Shown here piece after piece: positions 1 to 7,917 of a stretch of DNA of 64,000 nt. Every line of letters begins with the position of its first letter. Positions within the stretch are counted from its first letter, which is position 1. A program made the position numbers and the translations under genes. The notes under the pieces are model-generated. The model was not told the origin of the DNA. It worked only from the letters and a program-made list of their open reading frames with translations, and made no database searches. The DNA comes from Hyphomicrobiales bacterium (GTDB lineage Bacteria; Pseudomonadota; Alphaproteobacteria; Rhizobiales; Rhizobiaceae), in the NCBI GenBank assembly GCA_900472295.1, contig UCIA01000032.1:62001-126000 (forward strand), written 5' to 3'.

Positions 1-26
1 GCCGCAAACAGCAGTTCGTAGAGATC

Positions 27-872
27 ATGTCCGCCGCGCAACCTCCTGAAAACACTCCCGCCGGCCCGGCGATCATCCTGGTCGAGCCGCAGCTTGGCGA
101 GAATATCGGCATGGTCGCGCGCGCCATGGCCAATTTCGGCCTTGCCGAACTGAGGCTCGTCAATCCGCGCGACGGCTGGCCAAGCGAGAAGGCGCGCGCC
201 GCCGCCAGCCGCGCCGACCATGTCATCGATGCCGTAACCGTGTTCGACGACCTGGCATCTGCGGTCGCCGATCTCAATTTCGTCTTCGCCACCACGGCGC
301 GTGAGCGCGACGGCTTCAAACCCGTGCGCGGTCCGGTCGAAGCGGGCACGGCGCTGAGGGCGCGTCAAATGGCCGGCCTGCGCACCGGCATCCTGTTCGG
401 CCGCGAACGTTTTGGGCTCTACAATGACGAGGTCGGACTGGCCGACGAGATCGTCACCTTTCCCGTCGATCCCGGCTTCTCGTCGCTCAACATCGCCCAG
501 GCCGTGCTGTTGATGTCCTATGAATGGATGAAGTCGGGCCTGGAGGACGAGACGGCAACCAATTTTGCCAGTCCGGAAATGAAGCCGGCGAGCAAGGAAG
601 AACTGCACGGCCTGTTTGCCTATCTCGAAGGCGCGCTCGAAGCGCGCGGCTATTTCCGCCCGGCGCCGAAGAAGCCGAAGATGGTCGACAATCTGCGTGC
701 CGTACTGACGCGCGCCGGTTTCGCCGAGCCGGAACTGAAAGTGCTGCGCGGCATCATCTCGTCGCTCGACCGGTTTTCGCCGGCAATGCCGCGTGGCGAC
801 GGATCGCCCGGCGACGATCCGCGGCGCTTACCTGCCGCTGCCCGAAAACGCTTGGCCGACAAAGAAGACTAG
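27..872 (+). CDS. trmJ: tRNA/rRNA 2'-O-methyltransferase, TrmJ type (SPOUT family)
   Basis: 281 aa. SPOUT (SpoU/TrmH superfamily) SAM-dependent RNA 2'-O-ribose methyltransferase. The N-terminal 165 residues carry the three family motifs: the ENIGMVARAMANFG segment near residues 25-38, GRERFGLYNDEVGLAD near 131-146 and SLNIAQAVLLMSYEW near 158-172. These form the trefoil knot that binds SAM. The roughly 90-residue C-terminal tail is typical of TrmJ, which methylates position 32 of several tRNAs. The length fits TrmJ (about 240-280 aa). The start at 27 sits at the window edge with a short purine-rich stretch before it. Which exact tRNA or rRNA residue is methylated cannot be told from sequence. 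Confidence 0.88.
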   Translation: MSAAQPPENTPAGPAIILVEPQLGENIGMVARAMANFGLAELRLVNPRDGWPSEKARAAASRADHVIDAVTVFDDLASAVADLNFVFATTARERDGFKPVRGPVEAGTALRARQMAGLRTGILFGRERFGLYNDEVGLADEIVTFPVDPGFSSLNIAQAVLLMSYEWMKSGLEDETATNFASPEMKPASKEELHGLFAYLEGALEARGYFRPAPKKPKMVDNLRAVLTRAGFAEPELKVLRGIISSLDRFSPAMPRGDGSPGDDPRRLPAAARKRLADKED

Positions 873-1182
873 ACAGCACGCCCGGCGTTTTGAACCTGCA
901 CGCGCTGTCGATCTTTGGTCTCTGGTGCACGATCATGGTGGCAAAGCCGGTGGCGGGCATCGATATCGATGAGTTGACGTCGGTTTTCGACTTCGAGGGC
1001 GCTGTTCCCTCGAGCGCTGGCCGCATGGCTACCAGCGCCGCACCATCCGCTATGCGCACTGCTGTGCCAGCCACGCGCTCGGTGCCGTCCGTCCAGCCGA
1101 TGGCCGGCCAAAGCCCGCCGGCTTCGGCAAGCGCGGGCTGTAGAGCAATCGCCCGGAACTCATCTTCGCTGACACTGCTCAA
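754..1182 (-). other. 421-bp stretch between trmJ and murI holding only a weak minus-strand ORF
   Basis: The interval 873-1293 has no convincing gene. The best candidate is a minus-strand reading frame opening with TTG at 1182. It would encode up to 142 aa but runs about 120 bases into the 3' end of trmJ on the other strand. Its first 85 residues have an ordinary protein-like composition (SEDEF, GWTDGTERVAGTAVRIADGAALVAM), while the opposite frame is the serine/arginine/alanine-rich text typical of an antisense shadow. No ribosome binding site precedes the TTG and I recognise no family. It may be a decayed gene or noncoding. Confidence 0.2.
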
Positions 1183-1293
1183 AACTTGGCTGAATTCGCC
1201 ACTTCAAGACCATGATCGTTGCGGATAGAACGGCATTGGCCAATCAGCGGCCAGTCCTTCTGATCTCCAGCCTCTTTTCGTGGTCCGATATCA

Positions 1294-2094
1294 ATGAGCG
1301 ATCGATCAACCCACCGTCCGATCCTGATGTTCGATTCCGGGGTCGGCGGACTGACCGTGCTGCGCGAAGCGCGCGTGCTGATGCCCGACCGGCGCTTCAT
1401 CTACGTCGCCGATGACAAGGCCTTTCCCTACGGCGCCTGGGAGGAGCCTGCGCTGCAGGCGCATATCCTCGAACTCTTCGCCAAGCTGCTCGATCGTTTT
1501 GACCCAGAGATTTCGGTCATCGCCTGCAACACCGCCTCGACACTGGTGATCGATGCGCTGCGCGACAAATTTTCCGGCCATCCCTTTGTCGGCACTGTGC
1601 CGGCGATCAAGCCGGCGGCGGAACGCACCCGCTCAGGGCTGGTCTCGGTGCTGGCGACGCCGGGCACGGTAAAGCGCCAGTACACGCGCGACCTGATCGG
1701 CAAATGGGCGCAGAAATGCCATGTCCGCCTGGTCGGCAGCGACAATCTGGCCGGACTGGCCGAGTCCTATATGCGTCAGGGTTTTGTCGACGAGGAGGCC
1801 GTGCGCGCCGAGATCGCGCCGTGCTTCGTCCAGCATGACGAATTGCGCACCGATATCGTCGTGCTCGCCTGCACGCACTATCCGTTCCTGGCCAACCGCA
1901 TGCGCAAGACCGCACCCTGGCCGGTCGACTGGATCGATCCGGCCGAGGCGATTGCGCGGCGCGCTTTGTCGTTGCTTCCGGCAGTCGACGGGCCATTGCC
2001 GCAAGGCGAGCCCGACATTGCCGTCTTTACCTCCGGAAAGGCGGATTTCGCCATCAGCCGGCTGATGCAGGGTTTTGGACTGAGCGCGCGCTAG
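1294..2094 (+). CDS. murI: Glutamate racemase MurI
   Basis: 266 aa. Converts L- to D-glutamate for peptidoglycan by two-base catalysis without cofactor. The N-terminal FDSGVGGL (residues 13-20) supplies the conserved Asp14 and Ser15. The two catalytic cysteines are Cys78 in ACNT and Cys193 in LACTHYP, at the spacing usual for the family. Length is normal. It converges on the RNB ribonuclease gene. Its TAG stop (2092-2094) is the first triplet of a palindromic repeat that fills the whole gap between the two genes. Confidence 0.95.
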   Translation: MSDRSTHRPILMFDSGVGGLTVLREARVLMPDRRFIYVADDKAFPYGAWEEPALQAHILELFAKLLDRFDPEISVIACNTASTLVIDALRDKFSGHPFVGTVPAIKPAAERTRSGLVSVLATPGTVKRQYTRDLIGKWAQKCHVRLVGSDNLAGLAESYMRQGFVDEEAVRAEIAPCFVQHDELRTDIVVLACTHYPFLANRMRKTAPWPVDWIDPAEAIARRALSLLPAVDGPLPQGEPDIAVFTSGKADFAISRLMQGFGLSAR

Positions 2095-2192
2095 AACAAT
2101 TCCAGAAAAAGTGTGAAGCGGTTTTTCGTCCGGAATTGTTAGACAAAAAGATAGAGCAGTTCGCCGTTTCCGTGAAACGACGAACTGCTCTA
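2092..2192. repeat. Palindromic repeat, family 1, copy A (full length)
   Basis: 101 bp between two convergent genes. The left half folds as AACAATTCC (2095-2103) with GGAATTGTT (2132-2140). The right half folds as a 12-bp stem, 2152-2163 with 2181-2192, capped by CGTTTC/GAAACG. Both outer ends read TAGAnC going inward. The left TAG is the murI stop and the right CTA is the complement of the stop of the RNB gene. Related copies lie at 13135-13260, 60575-60677 and (half) 61881-61932. It could act as a bidirectional terminator, but neither strand has a clear T-tract directly after the stem. Confidence 0.85.
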
Positions 2193-3572
2193 GGCCGGTT
2201 CGAAGACAACGAGGCGTTGACCCGGATCGGCCGAAATCAGTTTTAGCGTCAGGCCATCGCCCTGTTTAGGCCCTGAGGCCCTCACATTGGCAACGACAGG
2301 CATGTCCGAGAGCTGGACGCGCACACGCTGATCGCCTGCATCGGTGACGACGGCCTTGAACGTTTCACCCTCGCGCCCCTTCAGCATCACTGCCTCGGCA
2401 AGGTCGATGGCCGCGTGATTGATCTGCGAGGCGCGGGCACCTGCGCGCCCCATAACCTTGGGCAGTCTGGCAAACGCCTCGGTGACGGCATGCGGCACGG
2501 GCTGACCATTGGCGATTGCCAGCACGCAACGCACGACGTAGCGATCGGCCAATCGCCTGAGTGGCGCAGTTGCGTGGGCATAGGTCGCGGCCATCGCCTC
2601 GTGCCAGGGCACAACGCCTTCCTCATAGGGTTGGTAGGACGCACCGGAGCCGGCACGGCGGATTTCCAGCATCAGCGCTGCCTGTTGCCTGTTGCCGGGA
2701 TCAAGCGTTCGCTGATAGTCGGCCAGACTGGTCGATGCCGGCCAGGACAGGCCGAGAGCCTGTGCCGCGTTGCGCAGTCTTTGCACCTTGGAAGCATCCG
2801 GCGGCGCCATCACCCGGAACAGCCCGGTCCGGTGCGCCAGCATGGCGTCGGCAATGGCCATGTTGGCGGCCAGCGAAAGTGCTGCGTTGTCCCGTTCGGA
2901 TTGCAGCAGCGGTCTGAACGCAAGCTGGAATGTGCCATCGGCAAGCTGTTCCACCTCTTGCTCGGGCGGGTCGACACGGGAAGCACCACGACGCTCTTCG
3001 GCGGCCGCCATGCGCCGTGCAATCTCGGCGAAGCCAGCCGGAACGTCGGAGGCGCGCACGCTGTCATAGGCAAGCTTGGCGCGGCTTTGAATGATTGCGC
3101 GTTCCGCGCCGTCCAGTCTTGCCGCTCCGTCTCCGGCGATCCGGACCGTGAAGATAACAGCCGGGCGCGGTCCATTGGGCAGCAGGCTCGCGGAACCCTC
3201 GGCAATCACCGGGGGATAGAGCCCGGCCTTGCCGTCCGGCAAATACAGGGTTTCGCCCCGCGTCCAGGCCTCGAGATCGATCGCATCGCCGTCCTCGACG
3301 AACCAGGCCACGTCGGCAATGGCATAGTGCAACAGAAGGTCGCCGCCGCTCGCCTCGATCGAAAACGCCTGATCAAGATCGGTGGAAGTCGCCGGATCGA
3401 GTGTCACGAACGGCATCGCCGTCCGGTCGGCATGTTGGTTGGGCACGCGCTTGGCGGCTTTCTGCGCCATGGCCACTACATCAGGCGGAAATCCGTCCGG
3501 CACATGGAATTCGGTGCGGATTTTCGCGAGGCCGATAGCGAGGGCTTGCGAGGGATCGGTCAACGATTTCAT
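2190..3572 (-). CDS. RNB-domain ribonuclease (RNase II/R superfamily, short form)
   Basis: 460 aa. An exoribonuclease catalytic (RNB) domain occupies most of the protein. The metal-binding signature DPATSTDLDQAF (residues 59-70, Asp59/Asp65/Asp67) is intact, and ATAPLRRLADRYV near residue 335 matches the conserved RNB motif TSPIRRYxD. It lacks the N-terminal cold-shock domains of RNase R, and the C-terminal OB/S1 part is short. That makes it smaller than RNase II (about 640 aa) or RNase R. A separate full RNase R lies at the far end of the window, so this is probably a specialised paralogue. It is divergent from the DUF3008 gene. Its TAG stop lies in repeat copy A. Confidence 0.85.
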   Translation of the reverse strand: MKSLTDPSQALAIGLAKIRTEFHVPDGFPPDVVAMAQKAAKRVPNQHADRTAMPFVTLDPATSTDLDQAFSIEASGGDLLLHYAIADVAWFVEDGDAIDLEAWTRGETLYLPDGKAGLYPPVIAEGSASLLPNGPRPAVIFTVRIAGDGAARLDGAERAIIQSRAKLAYDSVRASDVPAGFAEIARRMAAAEERRGASRVDPPEQEVEQLADGTFQLAFRPLLQSERDNAALSLAANMAIADAMLAHRTGLFRVMAPPDASKVQRLRNAAQALGLSWPASTSLADYQRTLDPGNRQQAALMLEIRRAGSGASYQPYEEGVVPWHEAMAATYAHATAPLRRLADRYVVRCVLAIANGQPVPHAVTEAFARLPKVMGRAGARASQINHAAIDLAEAVMLKGREGETFKAVVTDAGDQRVRVQLSDMPVVANVRASGPKQGDGLTLKLISADPGQRLVVFEPA

Positions 3573-3712
3573 GGCGCTGTCCTACACTGGCGTTCCGGGC
3601 ACGGGAAGGCCGGCTGCTGGACAGATGTGAAAGTGGATTAAAGCTTTTGCCGCCGGCGCGCTGGAACTGCTGCCCTGAAGCGACGTTCTTCCTGAGCGAA
3701 GGAGAAACGGAT

Positions 3713-3901
3713 ATGCCCGCAAAATCACAAGCACAGCAAAAGGCCGCCGGCGCCGCGCTGTCGGCCAAACGCGGCGAGAGCAAGAAAAGCGAGCTGATAG
3801 GTGCTTCGCGCGAAATGTATGAATCGATGAGCGAAAGACAGCTTGAGGAATTCGCCGAGACCAAGCGCAAAGGGCTGCCGAAGAAGAAATCGGCGGATTG
3901 A
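3713..3901 (+). CDS. DUF3008 small basic protein
   Basis: 62 aa, lysine- and serine-rich, beginning MPAKSQAQQKAAGAALSAKRGE, which I recognise as the DUF3008 family of short alphaproteobacterial proteins of unknown function. The ATG at 3713 follows a strong GAAGGAGAAA ribosome binding site (3698-3707). The open frame runs further upstream but without a comparable site, so the short form is preferred. Many lysines and arginines, with no membrane segment or signal. It stands alone between the divergent RNB gene and the rpsD leader. Confidence 0.75.
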   Translation: MPAKSQAQQKAAGAALSAKRGESKKSELIGASREMYESMSERQLEEFAETKRKGLPKKKSAD

Positions 3902-3961
3902 AACCCTCTGCATCGCGCCTGACATGCCGAATGCCTGCGCTGACCAGCGCCGGCGACGCGC

Positions 3962-3990
3962 TTGACTCCGGTCAAATCTCCGTTTAACGA
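3962..3990 (+). promoter_or_regulatory. Candidate sigma70-type promoter of rpsD
   Basis: TTGACT (3962-3967), a 17-base spacer, then TAACGA (3985-3990). The -35 is near consensus and the -10 is only moderate. If used, transcription would start near 3997 and give an rpsD leader of about 220 nt. TTGACTCCGGTCAA is also itself an inverted repeat. Confidence 0.4.
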
Positions 3991-4000
3991 GCCCACCAAC

Positions 4001-4197
4001 ACCGGGCCGCAATGCCCGGTTGTTTCTTTTGCATGGCAAGCCCCCGGAAATCAGGTTTTTCGTTTCCTTGGTCTTGTTTTGAAATGACGTGTCCCGTGGG
4101 TTTTCCGCCGCGTTGCGTGGGAAAACCCTGTCAGGCCTCGAAAACGGAGGCCAGAGGAGGGCGCGTTTCCTTCACCCGGACCATGAGGTTCCGGGTG
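4001..4197 (+). promoter_or_regulatory. Multi-hairpin 5' leader of rpsD
   Basis: The 318 bp between the DUF3008 gene and rpsD holds four inverted repeats in a row. They are ACCGGGC/GCCCGGT (4001-4020) followed by a T-rich run (4021-4030) like an intrinsic terminator; a perfect 9-bp stem GGGTTTTCC/GGAAAACCC (4098-4106 with 4120-4128); GGCCTC/GAGGCC (4134-4152); and CACCCGGA/TCCGGGTG (4173-4180 with 4190-4197) followed by GGTTTGTTTTG, ending just before the ribosome binding site. Because S4 is a known autoregulatory ribosomal protein in other bacteria, a regulatory role is plausible. The first hairpin could instead end an upstream transcript. Confidence 0.45.
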
Positions 4198-4219
4198 GTT
4201 TGTTTTGAAAGGGAATGCG

Positions 4220-4837
4220 ATGAGCAAGCGCGAATCCGCGAAGTACAAGATCGACCGCCGTCTCGGCGAAAACATCTGGGGCCGCCCGAAGTCCCCGGTC
4301 AACAAGCGTGAATACGGCCCCGGCCAGCATGGCCAGCGCCGCAAGGGCAAGCTTTCCGACTTCGGCCTGCAGCTGCGCGCCAAGCAGAAGCTGAAGGGTC
4401 ACTATGGTGACGTCTCCGAAAAGCAGTTCCGCAAGGTCTATGAAGAGGCCGATCGCCGCAAGGGCGATACCTCCGAGAACCTGATCGGCCTGCTCGAGTC
4501 GCGTCTGGACGCGGTCGTCTACCGCGCCAAGTTCGTGCCGACCATTTTCGCCGCCCGTCAGTTCGTCAACCACGGCCACGTCAACGTCAACGGCAAGCGC
4601 GTCAACATCGGCTCGTACCGTTGCAAGCCGGGCGATGTCGTCGAAGTGCGCGAAAAGTCGAAGCAGCTGGTTATCGTTCTTGAAGCGGTCGGCCTCGCCG
4701 AGCGCGACGTGCCGGACTACATCGAAGCCGATCACAACAAGATGGTCGCGACCTTCTCGCGCATCCCGGGTCTGGCCGACGTGCCGTTCGCCGTGCAGAT
4801 GGAACCGAACCTGGTCGTCGAATTCTATTCGCGCTGA
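4220..4837 (+). CDS. rpsD: 30S ribosomal protein S4
   Basis: 205 aa, the usual length. Primary 16S rRNA binding protein that nucleates assembly of the 30S body. The N-terminal MSKRESAKYKIDRRLGENIWG and the GQHGQRRKGKLSDFG segment are typical of alphaproteobacterial S4. The S4 RNA-binding domain (about residues 94-155) contains SRLDAVVYRAKF and FVNHGHVNVNGKRVNIGSY. The start is ATG at 4220 after AAAGGGAATGC; a start 15 bases upstream is less likely because MSKRES is the conserved N terminus. It is a single gene, not in the spc/alpha operon, with a structured leader before and a clear terminator after it. Confidence 0.97.
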   Translation: MSKRESAKYKIDRRLGENIWGRPKSPVNKREYGPGQHGQRRKGKLSDFGLQLRAKQKLKGHYGDVSEKQFRKVYEEADRRKGDTSENLIGLLESRLDAVVYRAKFVPTIFAARQFVNHGHVNVNGKRVNIGSYRCKPGDVVEVREKSKQLVIVLEAVGLAERDVPDYIEADHNKMVATFSRIPGLADVPFAVQMEPNLVVEFYSR

Positions 4838-4865
4838 TCGTAGAAGGTCTGCGTTGCAGATTTTG

Positions 4866-4894
4866 AAAGCCGCCTCCGGGCGGCTTTCTTCGTT
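4866..4894 (+). terminator. Rho-independent terminator of rpsD
   Basis: AAAGCCGCC / GGGCGGCTTT stem with a 3-base loop (4866-4884), followed by CTTCGTTT, 29 bases after the rpsD stop. Confidence 0.8.
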
Positions 4895-4985
4895 TGTAGT
4901 CCTCGAGCTGGTTTCGCCTCTCGTGTTGTCAAACCAACCGAATTGTGTTGGCTAACGAACCGTCACAACGAGCGAGTTTCGGCCC

Positions 4986-5693
4986 ATGTCTCATCAGCAC
5001 CTGTCGGCCTATGAGCTTGCCGATTCCAAAATCGGCAACGGCCGATTTTTTGTGTTGATGGCCGCAGTGCTCCTCGTTCAATTTCTGACCGTGGTGCTCA
5101 CTCACTCGCCGGTAGTCGGAAAGGTACATCCGCTCTTCCGCGAGGATGGTCCGATCGAGGCGCTGTCGCCGGTCGGCTATATCCTGTGTGTTGTGCTTAT
5201 TATCGCGCTTGGCGGCAGCAAATTTGCGCTGACGCGGGCGTTTAGCCTGATTGTCGTACTGCTGGCGATGGCCACGCGCGAGCTCGATTTCAACAACCGC
5301 TTCACAACGATGAGCGTTACCAAGGTGAGCTTTTTCCGGTCAGCCGATGATCCGTTGCATGCCAAGATCCTGGCATTCGCGGCGCTGGCTTTGACCGCCT
5401 GGGCCGTCATTCACATGCTTGTCACCTATGGCAGGGATTTTTTGGCCGGCTTGAGACGATTGAGCCCGATGAGCGTTGCGGCAGCGCTCTCTGTATCGAT
5501 GATTGCGCTCTCGGAAGGCCTGGACGGCATTGCGCGTCCTCTTGCGAAGCTAGGCTTTCCAATCACTCTGGAAACCATCCTTACGCTTGTGAAAGCGGAA
5601 GAGACGCTGGAATTGGGCATATCGATCTTTGCAGCTTTGGCGATTCTGGCCTATTTCAGCGCCAGGCAGGACAGGCAGGGCATGCTCAAATGA
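4986..5693 (+). CDS. Multi-pass membrane protein of unknown function
   Basis: 235 aa. About six hydrophobic segments are visible (roughly residues 22-40, 60-76, 82-96, 128-146, 160-176 and 212-228). Conserved-looking polar patches lie between them: FREDGPIEALSP (51-62), ATRELDFNNRFT (95-106) and KAEETLELG (202-210). The acidic clusters at membrane edges suggest a family with an intramembrane acidic site, but I do not recognise a named one. The ATG at 4986 follows CGAGTTTCGGCCC. Its stop overlaps the start of the TtcA-like gene (ATGA), so the two are likely translationally coupled, and the IMPase gene overlaps in turn. Confidence 0.7.
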   Translation: MSHQHLSAYELADSKIGNGRFFVLMAAVLLVQFLTVVLTHSPVVGKVHPLFREDGPIEALSPVGYILCVVLIIALGGSKFALTRAFSLIVVLLAMATRELDFNNRFTTMSVTKVSFFRSADDPLHAKILAFAALALTAWAVIHMLVTYGRDFLAGLRRLSPMSVAAALSVSMIALSEGLDGIARPLAKLGFPITLETILTLVKAEETLELGISIFAALAILAYFSARQDRQGMLK

Positions 5694-6565
5694 GGCACGA
5701 GGCAGATATCGAGAGCGAAGAGGGCGGTTTCCATCCGCTGTTCGCCGACGTGCCGTCCTCGGTCGAGTTCAACAAGCTGCGCAAGCGGCTGTTGCGGCAG
5801 ACACGCCAGGCTATCGAGGATTTCGCCATGGCGCGGCCCGGCGACCGCTGGCTGGTGGCGCTGTCGGGCGGCAAGGATTCCTACGGCCTGCTCGCCGTGC
5901 TGCTCGATCTCAAATGGCGCGGGCTTTTGCCGGTACAGCTTCTGGCCTGCAATCTCGACCAGGGCCAGCCGAACTTTCCGAAGCATATTCTGCCCGACTA
6001 CCTCAATGCACACGGCATTGCCCATCGCATCGAGTACCAGGACACCTATTCGGTGGTCACCGACAAGCTGCCCCAGGGCAGCACCTATTGCTCGCTGTGC
6101 TCGCGGCTGCGGCGCGGCCATCTCTACCGCATCGCGCGCGAAGAGGGCTGTTCGGCGCTGGTGCTCGGCCACCACCGCGAGGACATTCTCGAAACCTTCT
6201 TCATGAACCTGTTCCATGGCGGCCGTCTCGCCGCCATGCCGCCAAAACTGCTCAATGACGACGGCGACGTCATGGTGCTGCGGCCGCTGAGCTACTGCGC
6301 CGAGGCCGATCTGGAAAAATTCGCCGGCGCGATGAAGTTCCCGATCATCCCTTGCGATCTCTGCGGCAGCCAGGAAGGCCTGCAGCGCAACGCCATGAAG
6401 GCGATGCTGGACGACATGGAAAAGCGCATGCCGGGCCGCAAGGATACGATGCTGCGCGCGCTGTCCAACACCAGGCCCTCGCATCTGCTCGACAGAAAGC
6501 TGTTCGACTTTGCTGCACTCAACGGCAGCCTCAGCACAGGACAAGACATTTCCGATGACATTTGA
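5690..6565 (+). CDS. ttcA: TtcA-family tRNA 2-thiocytidine(32) synthetase (PP-loop, Fe-S)
   Basis: 291 aa. PP-loop ATPase that activates C32 of certain tRNAs for thiolation, using an oxygen-sensitive Fe-S cluster. SGGKDS (residues 59-64) is the ATP-binding PP-loop. CSLC (Cys134, Cys137) and Cys222 in PCDLCGSQEGLQR are the cluster ligands and the diagnostic TtcA signature. The C-terminal MPGRKDTMLRALSNTRPSHLLD also fits the family. The start codon overlaps the stop of the preceding membrane-protein gene by four bases. The last 11 bases overlap the start of the inositol phosphatase gene. Confidence 0.92.
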   Translation: MRHEADIESEEGGFHPLFADVPSSVEFNKLRKRLLRQTRQAIEDFAMARPGDRWLVALSGGKDSYGLLAVLLDLKWRGLLPVQLLACNLDQGQPNFPKHILPDYLNAHGIAHRIEYQDTYSVVTDKLPQGSTYCSLCSRLRRGHLYRIAREEGCSALVLGHHREDILETFFMNLFHGGRLAAMPPKLLNDDGDVMVLRPLSYCAEADLEKFAGAMKFPIIPCDLCGSQEGLQRNAMKAMLDDMEKRMPGRKDTMLRALSNTRPSHLLDRKLFDFAALNGSLSTGQDISDDI

Positions 6566-7382
6566 CGACCAAGCGATCGACTGGCTGGCCGAGCTTCTCG
6601 CCGATGCAGCCAGGGCCGAGATAATGCCGCGCTTTCGCCGGCTGGGCGAGGGCGACGTCCGCCAGAAGACCTCGGCCGCCGATCTGGTGACCGAGGCCGA
6701 CGTCAGCGCCGAGCGGCTGATTACGGCCAGACTGCGCGAGCGCTATCCCCAGGCGATGATCGTCGGCGAGGAAGCCTGTTCCGACAATCCGGCACTGCTC
6801 CAGGGTCTCGGCGATGCCGATCTTGCCTTTGTCGTCGACCCGGTCGACGGCACCTTCAACTTCGCCTCCGGCGTGCCGCTGTTCGGCGTCATGCTAAGCG
6901 TCGTGGTCAAGGGCGAGACCGTAGCCGGCATCATCCATGATCCCGTCGGCAAGGACTGGCTGATCGGCGCCAAGGGCGCCGGCAGCCATATCCGCCACGC
7001 GCATGGCGCGCTGGAGAAGGTGCATGTCGCCGATGCCGTGCCGGTCTCGCAGATGACCGGGTCGGTTTCCTGGCAATATCTGGCGGAACCGCAGCGCTCG
7101 CTTCTGGCGCGCAACCAGACCAAGGCACTGTCGCAGTTCGGCTATCGTTGTGCTGCGCATGAATACCGGCTGCTGGCCAGCGGCCATGCGCATTTCGTCG
7201 TCTACAACAAGCTGATGCCGTGGGATCATCTGGTCGGCGTGCTGATCCACGCCGAGGCCGGCGGCTATACGGCGCGCATCGACGGCAGCGCCTATCTGCC
7301 GTCGCATGTCGACGGCGGCATTCTTGTCGCCCCGGACAAGGAAAGCTGGAAAGAATTGCGCCGGGAACTCTGGGCTGAGTAG
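6555..7382 (+). CDS. Inositol monophosphatase family protein
   Basis: 275 aa. Mg2+-dependent phosphatase of the IMPase/SuhB/HisN/CysQ superfamily. Metal ligands are visible: GEE (residues 71-73), DPVDGT (95-100) and the C-terminal PWDHLVGVLIHAEAGG block near residue 220. The ATG at 6555 lies inside the end of the TtcA-like gene; an upstream in-frame start would lengthen that overlap. The exact substrate (inositol phosphate, histidinol phosphate, PAP or other) cannot be assigned. The three-gene overlapping run 4986-7382 suggests one transcript. Confidence 0.88.
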   Translation: MTFDDQAIDWLAELLADAARAEIMPRFRRLGEGDVRQKTSAADLVTEADVSAERLITARLRERYPQAMIVGEEACSDNPALLQGLGDADLAFVVDPVDGTFNFASGVPLFGVMLSVVVKGETVAGIIHDPVGKDWLIGAKGAGSHIRHAHGALEKVHVADAVPVSQMTGSVSWQYLAEPQRSLLARNQTKALSQFGYRCAAHEYRLLASGHAHFVVYNKLMPWDHLVGVLIHAEAGGYTARIDGSAYLPSHVDGGILVAPDKESWKELRRELWAE

Positions 7383-7469
7383 TCGATTTCAACTGCCGGC
7401 AAGGGCTTTCGTCAAGTAGATTGGCTCTGTTATAGTGATTCAATCTCTCGCGAAGCCGGAAGCCGCGAA

Positions 7470-7877
7470 ATGAATCATTCGTCCGCAATCGTTGCAGCGG
7501 GACTTGCGCTTGCCCTGGTCGCCGGCGTCACCGAGGCAAGATCGCAGGAACGCGCGTGCGGCAGCCCCGATCCCGTCGACACCATAGACGAGATGTTCGA
7601 CGCGATCTTTGCCTGCTGGCAACCGCCGCCGGGAAGTGCTGGCCTGACCCTGACATTGAGTTTTTCAATTCGCAAAAACGGCACGCTGATTGGCAAGCCG
7701 CGCGCCACTTTCTCACACATGGGAGACGATGCCGCGCTCAACCGGGTCTTCGTCACGTCCGTGCTCGAGGCGCTCGACAAGGCTCTGCCGCTGCCTCTTT
7801 CGGACAGCATGGGCGGAGCGATCGCAGGGCGTCCGCTGTTTCCTCGCTTCACCGCAGCACCAGGCGGAGCATCCTGA
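7470..7877 (+). CDS. Small secreted protein, possibly TonB/TolA C-terminal-like
   Basis: 135 aa. Begins with a signal peptide (hydrophobic residues 6-22, likely cleavage near ARSQ). The mature part has two cysteines (about residues 30 and 49), and CWQPPPGSAGLTLTLSFSIRKNGTLIGKPRATF is reminiscent of the TonB/TolA C-terminal beta-sheet fold. That similarity is by eye only. It is transcribed away from the MFS gene downstream, with which it converges. Confidence 0.6.
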   Translation: MNHSSAIVAAGLALALVAGVTEARSQERACGSPDPVDTIDEMFDAIFACWQPPPGSAGLTLTLSFSIRKNGTLIGKPRATFSHMGDDAALNRVFVTSVLEALDKALPLPLSDSMGGAIAGRPLFPRFTAAPGGAS

Positions 7878-7917
7878 GGCGCGTCGCCTAATGCATGTCG
7901 CCCAGAAGGCGCGTCGC

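Noticed and set aside
2415..3641. 408-codon plus-strand frame over the RNB gene
   Set aside because: Shadow of the RNB coding strand, whose Asp motif is intact.
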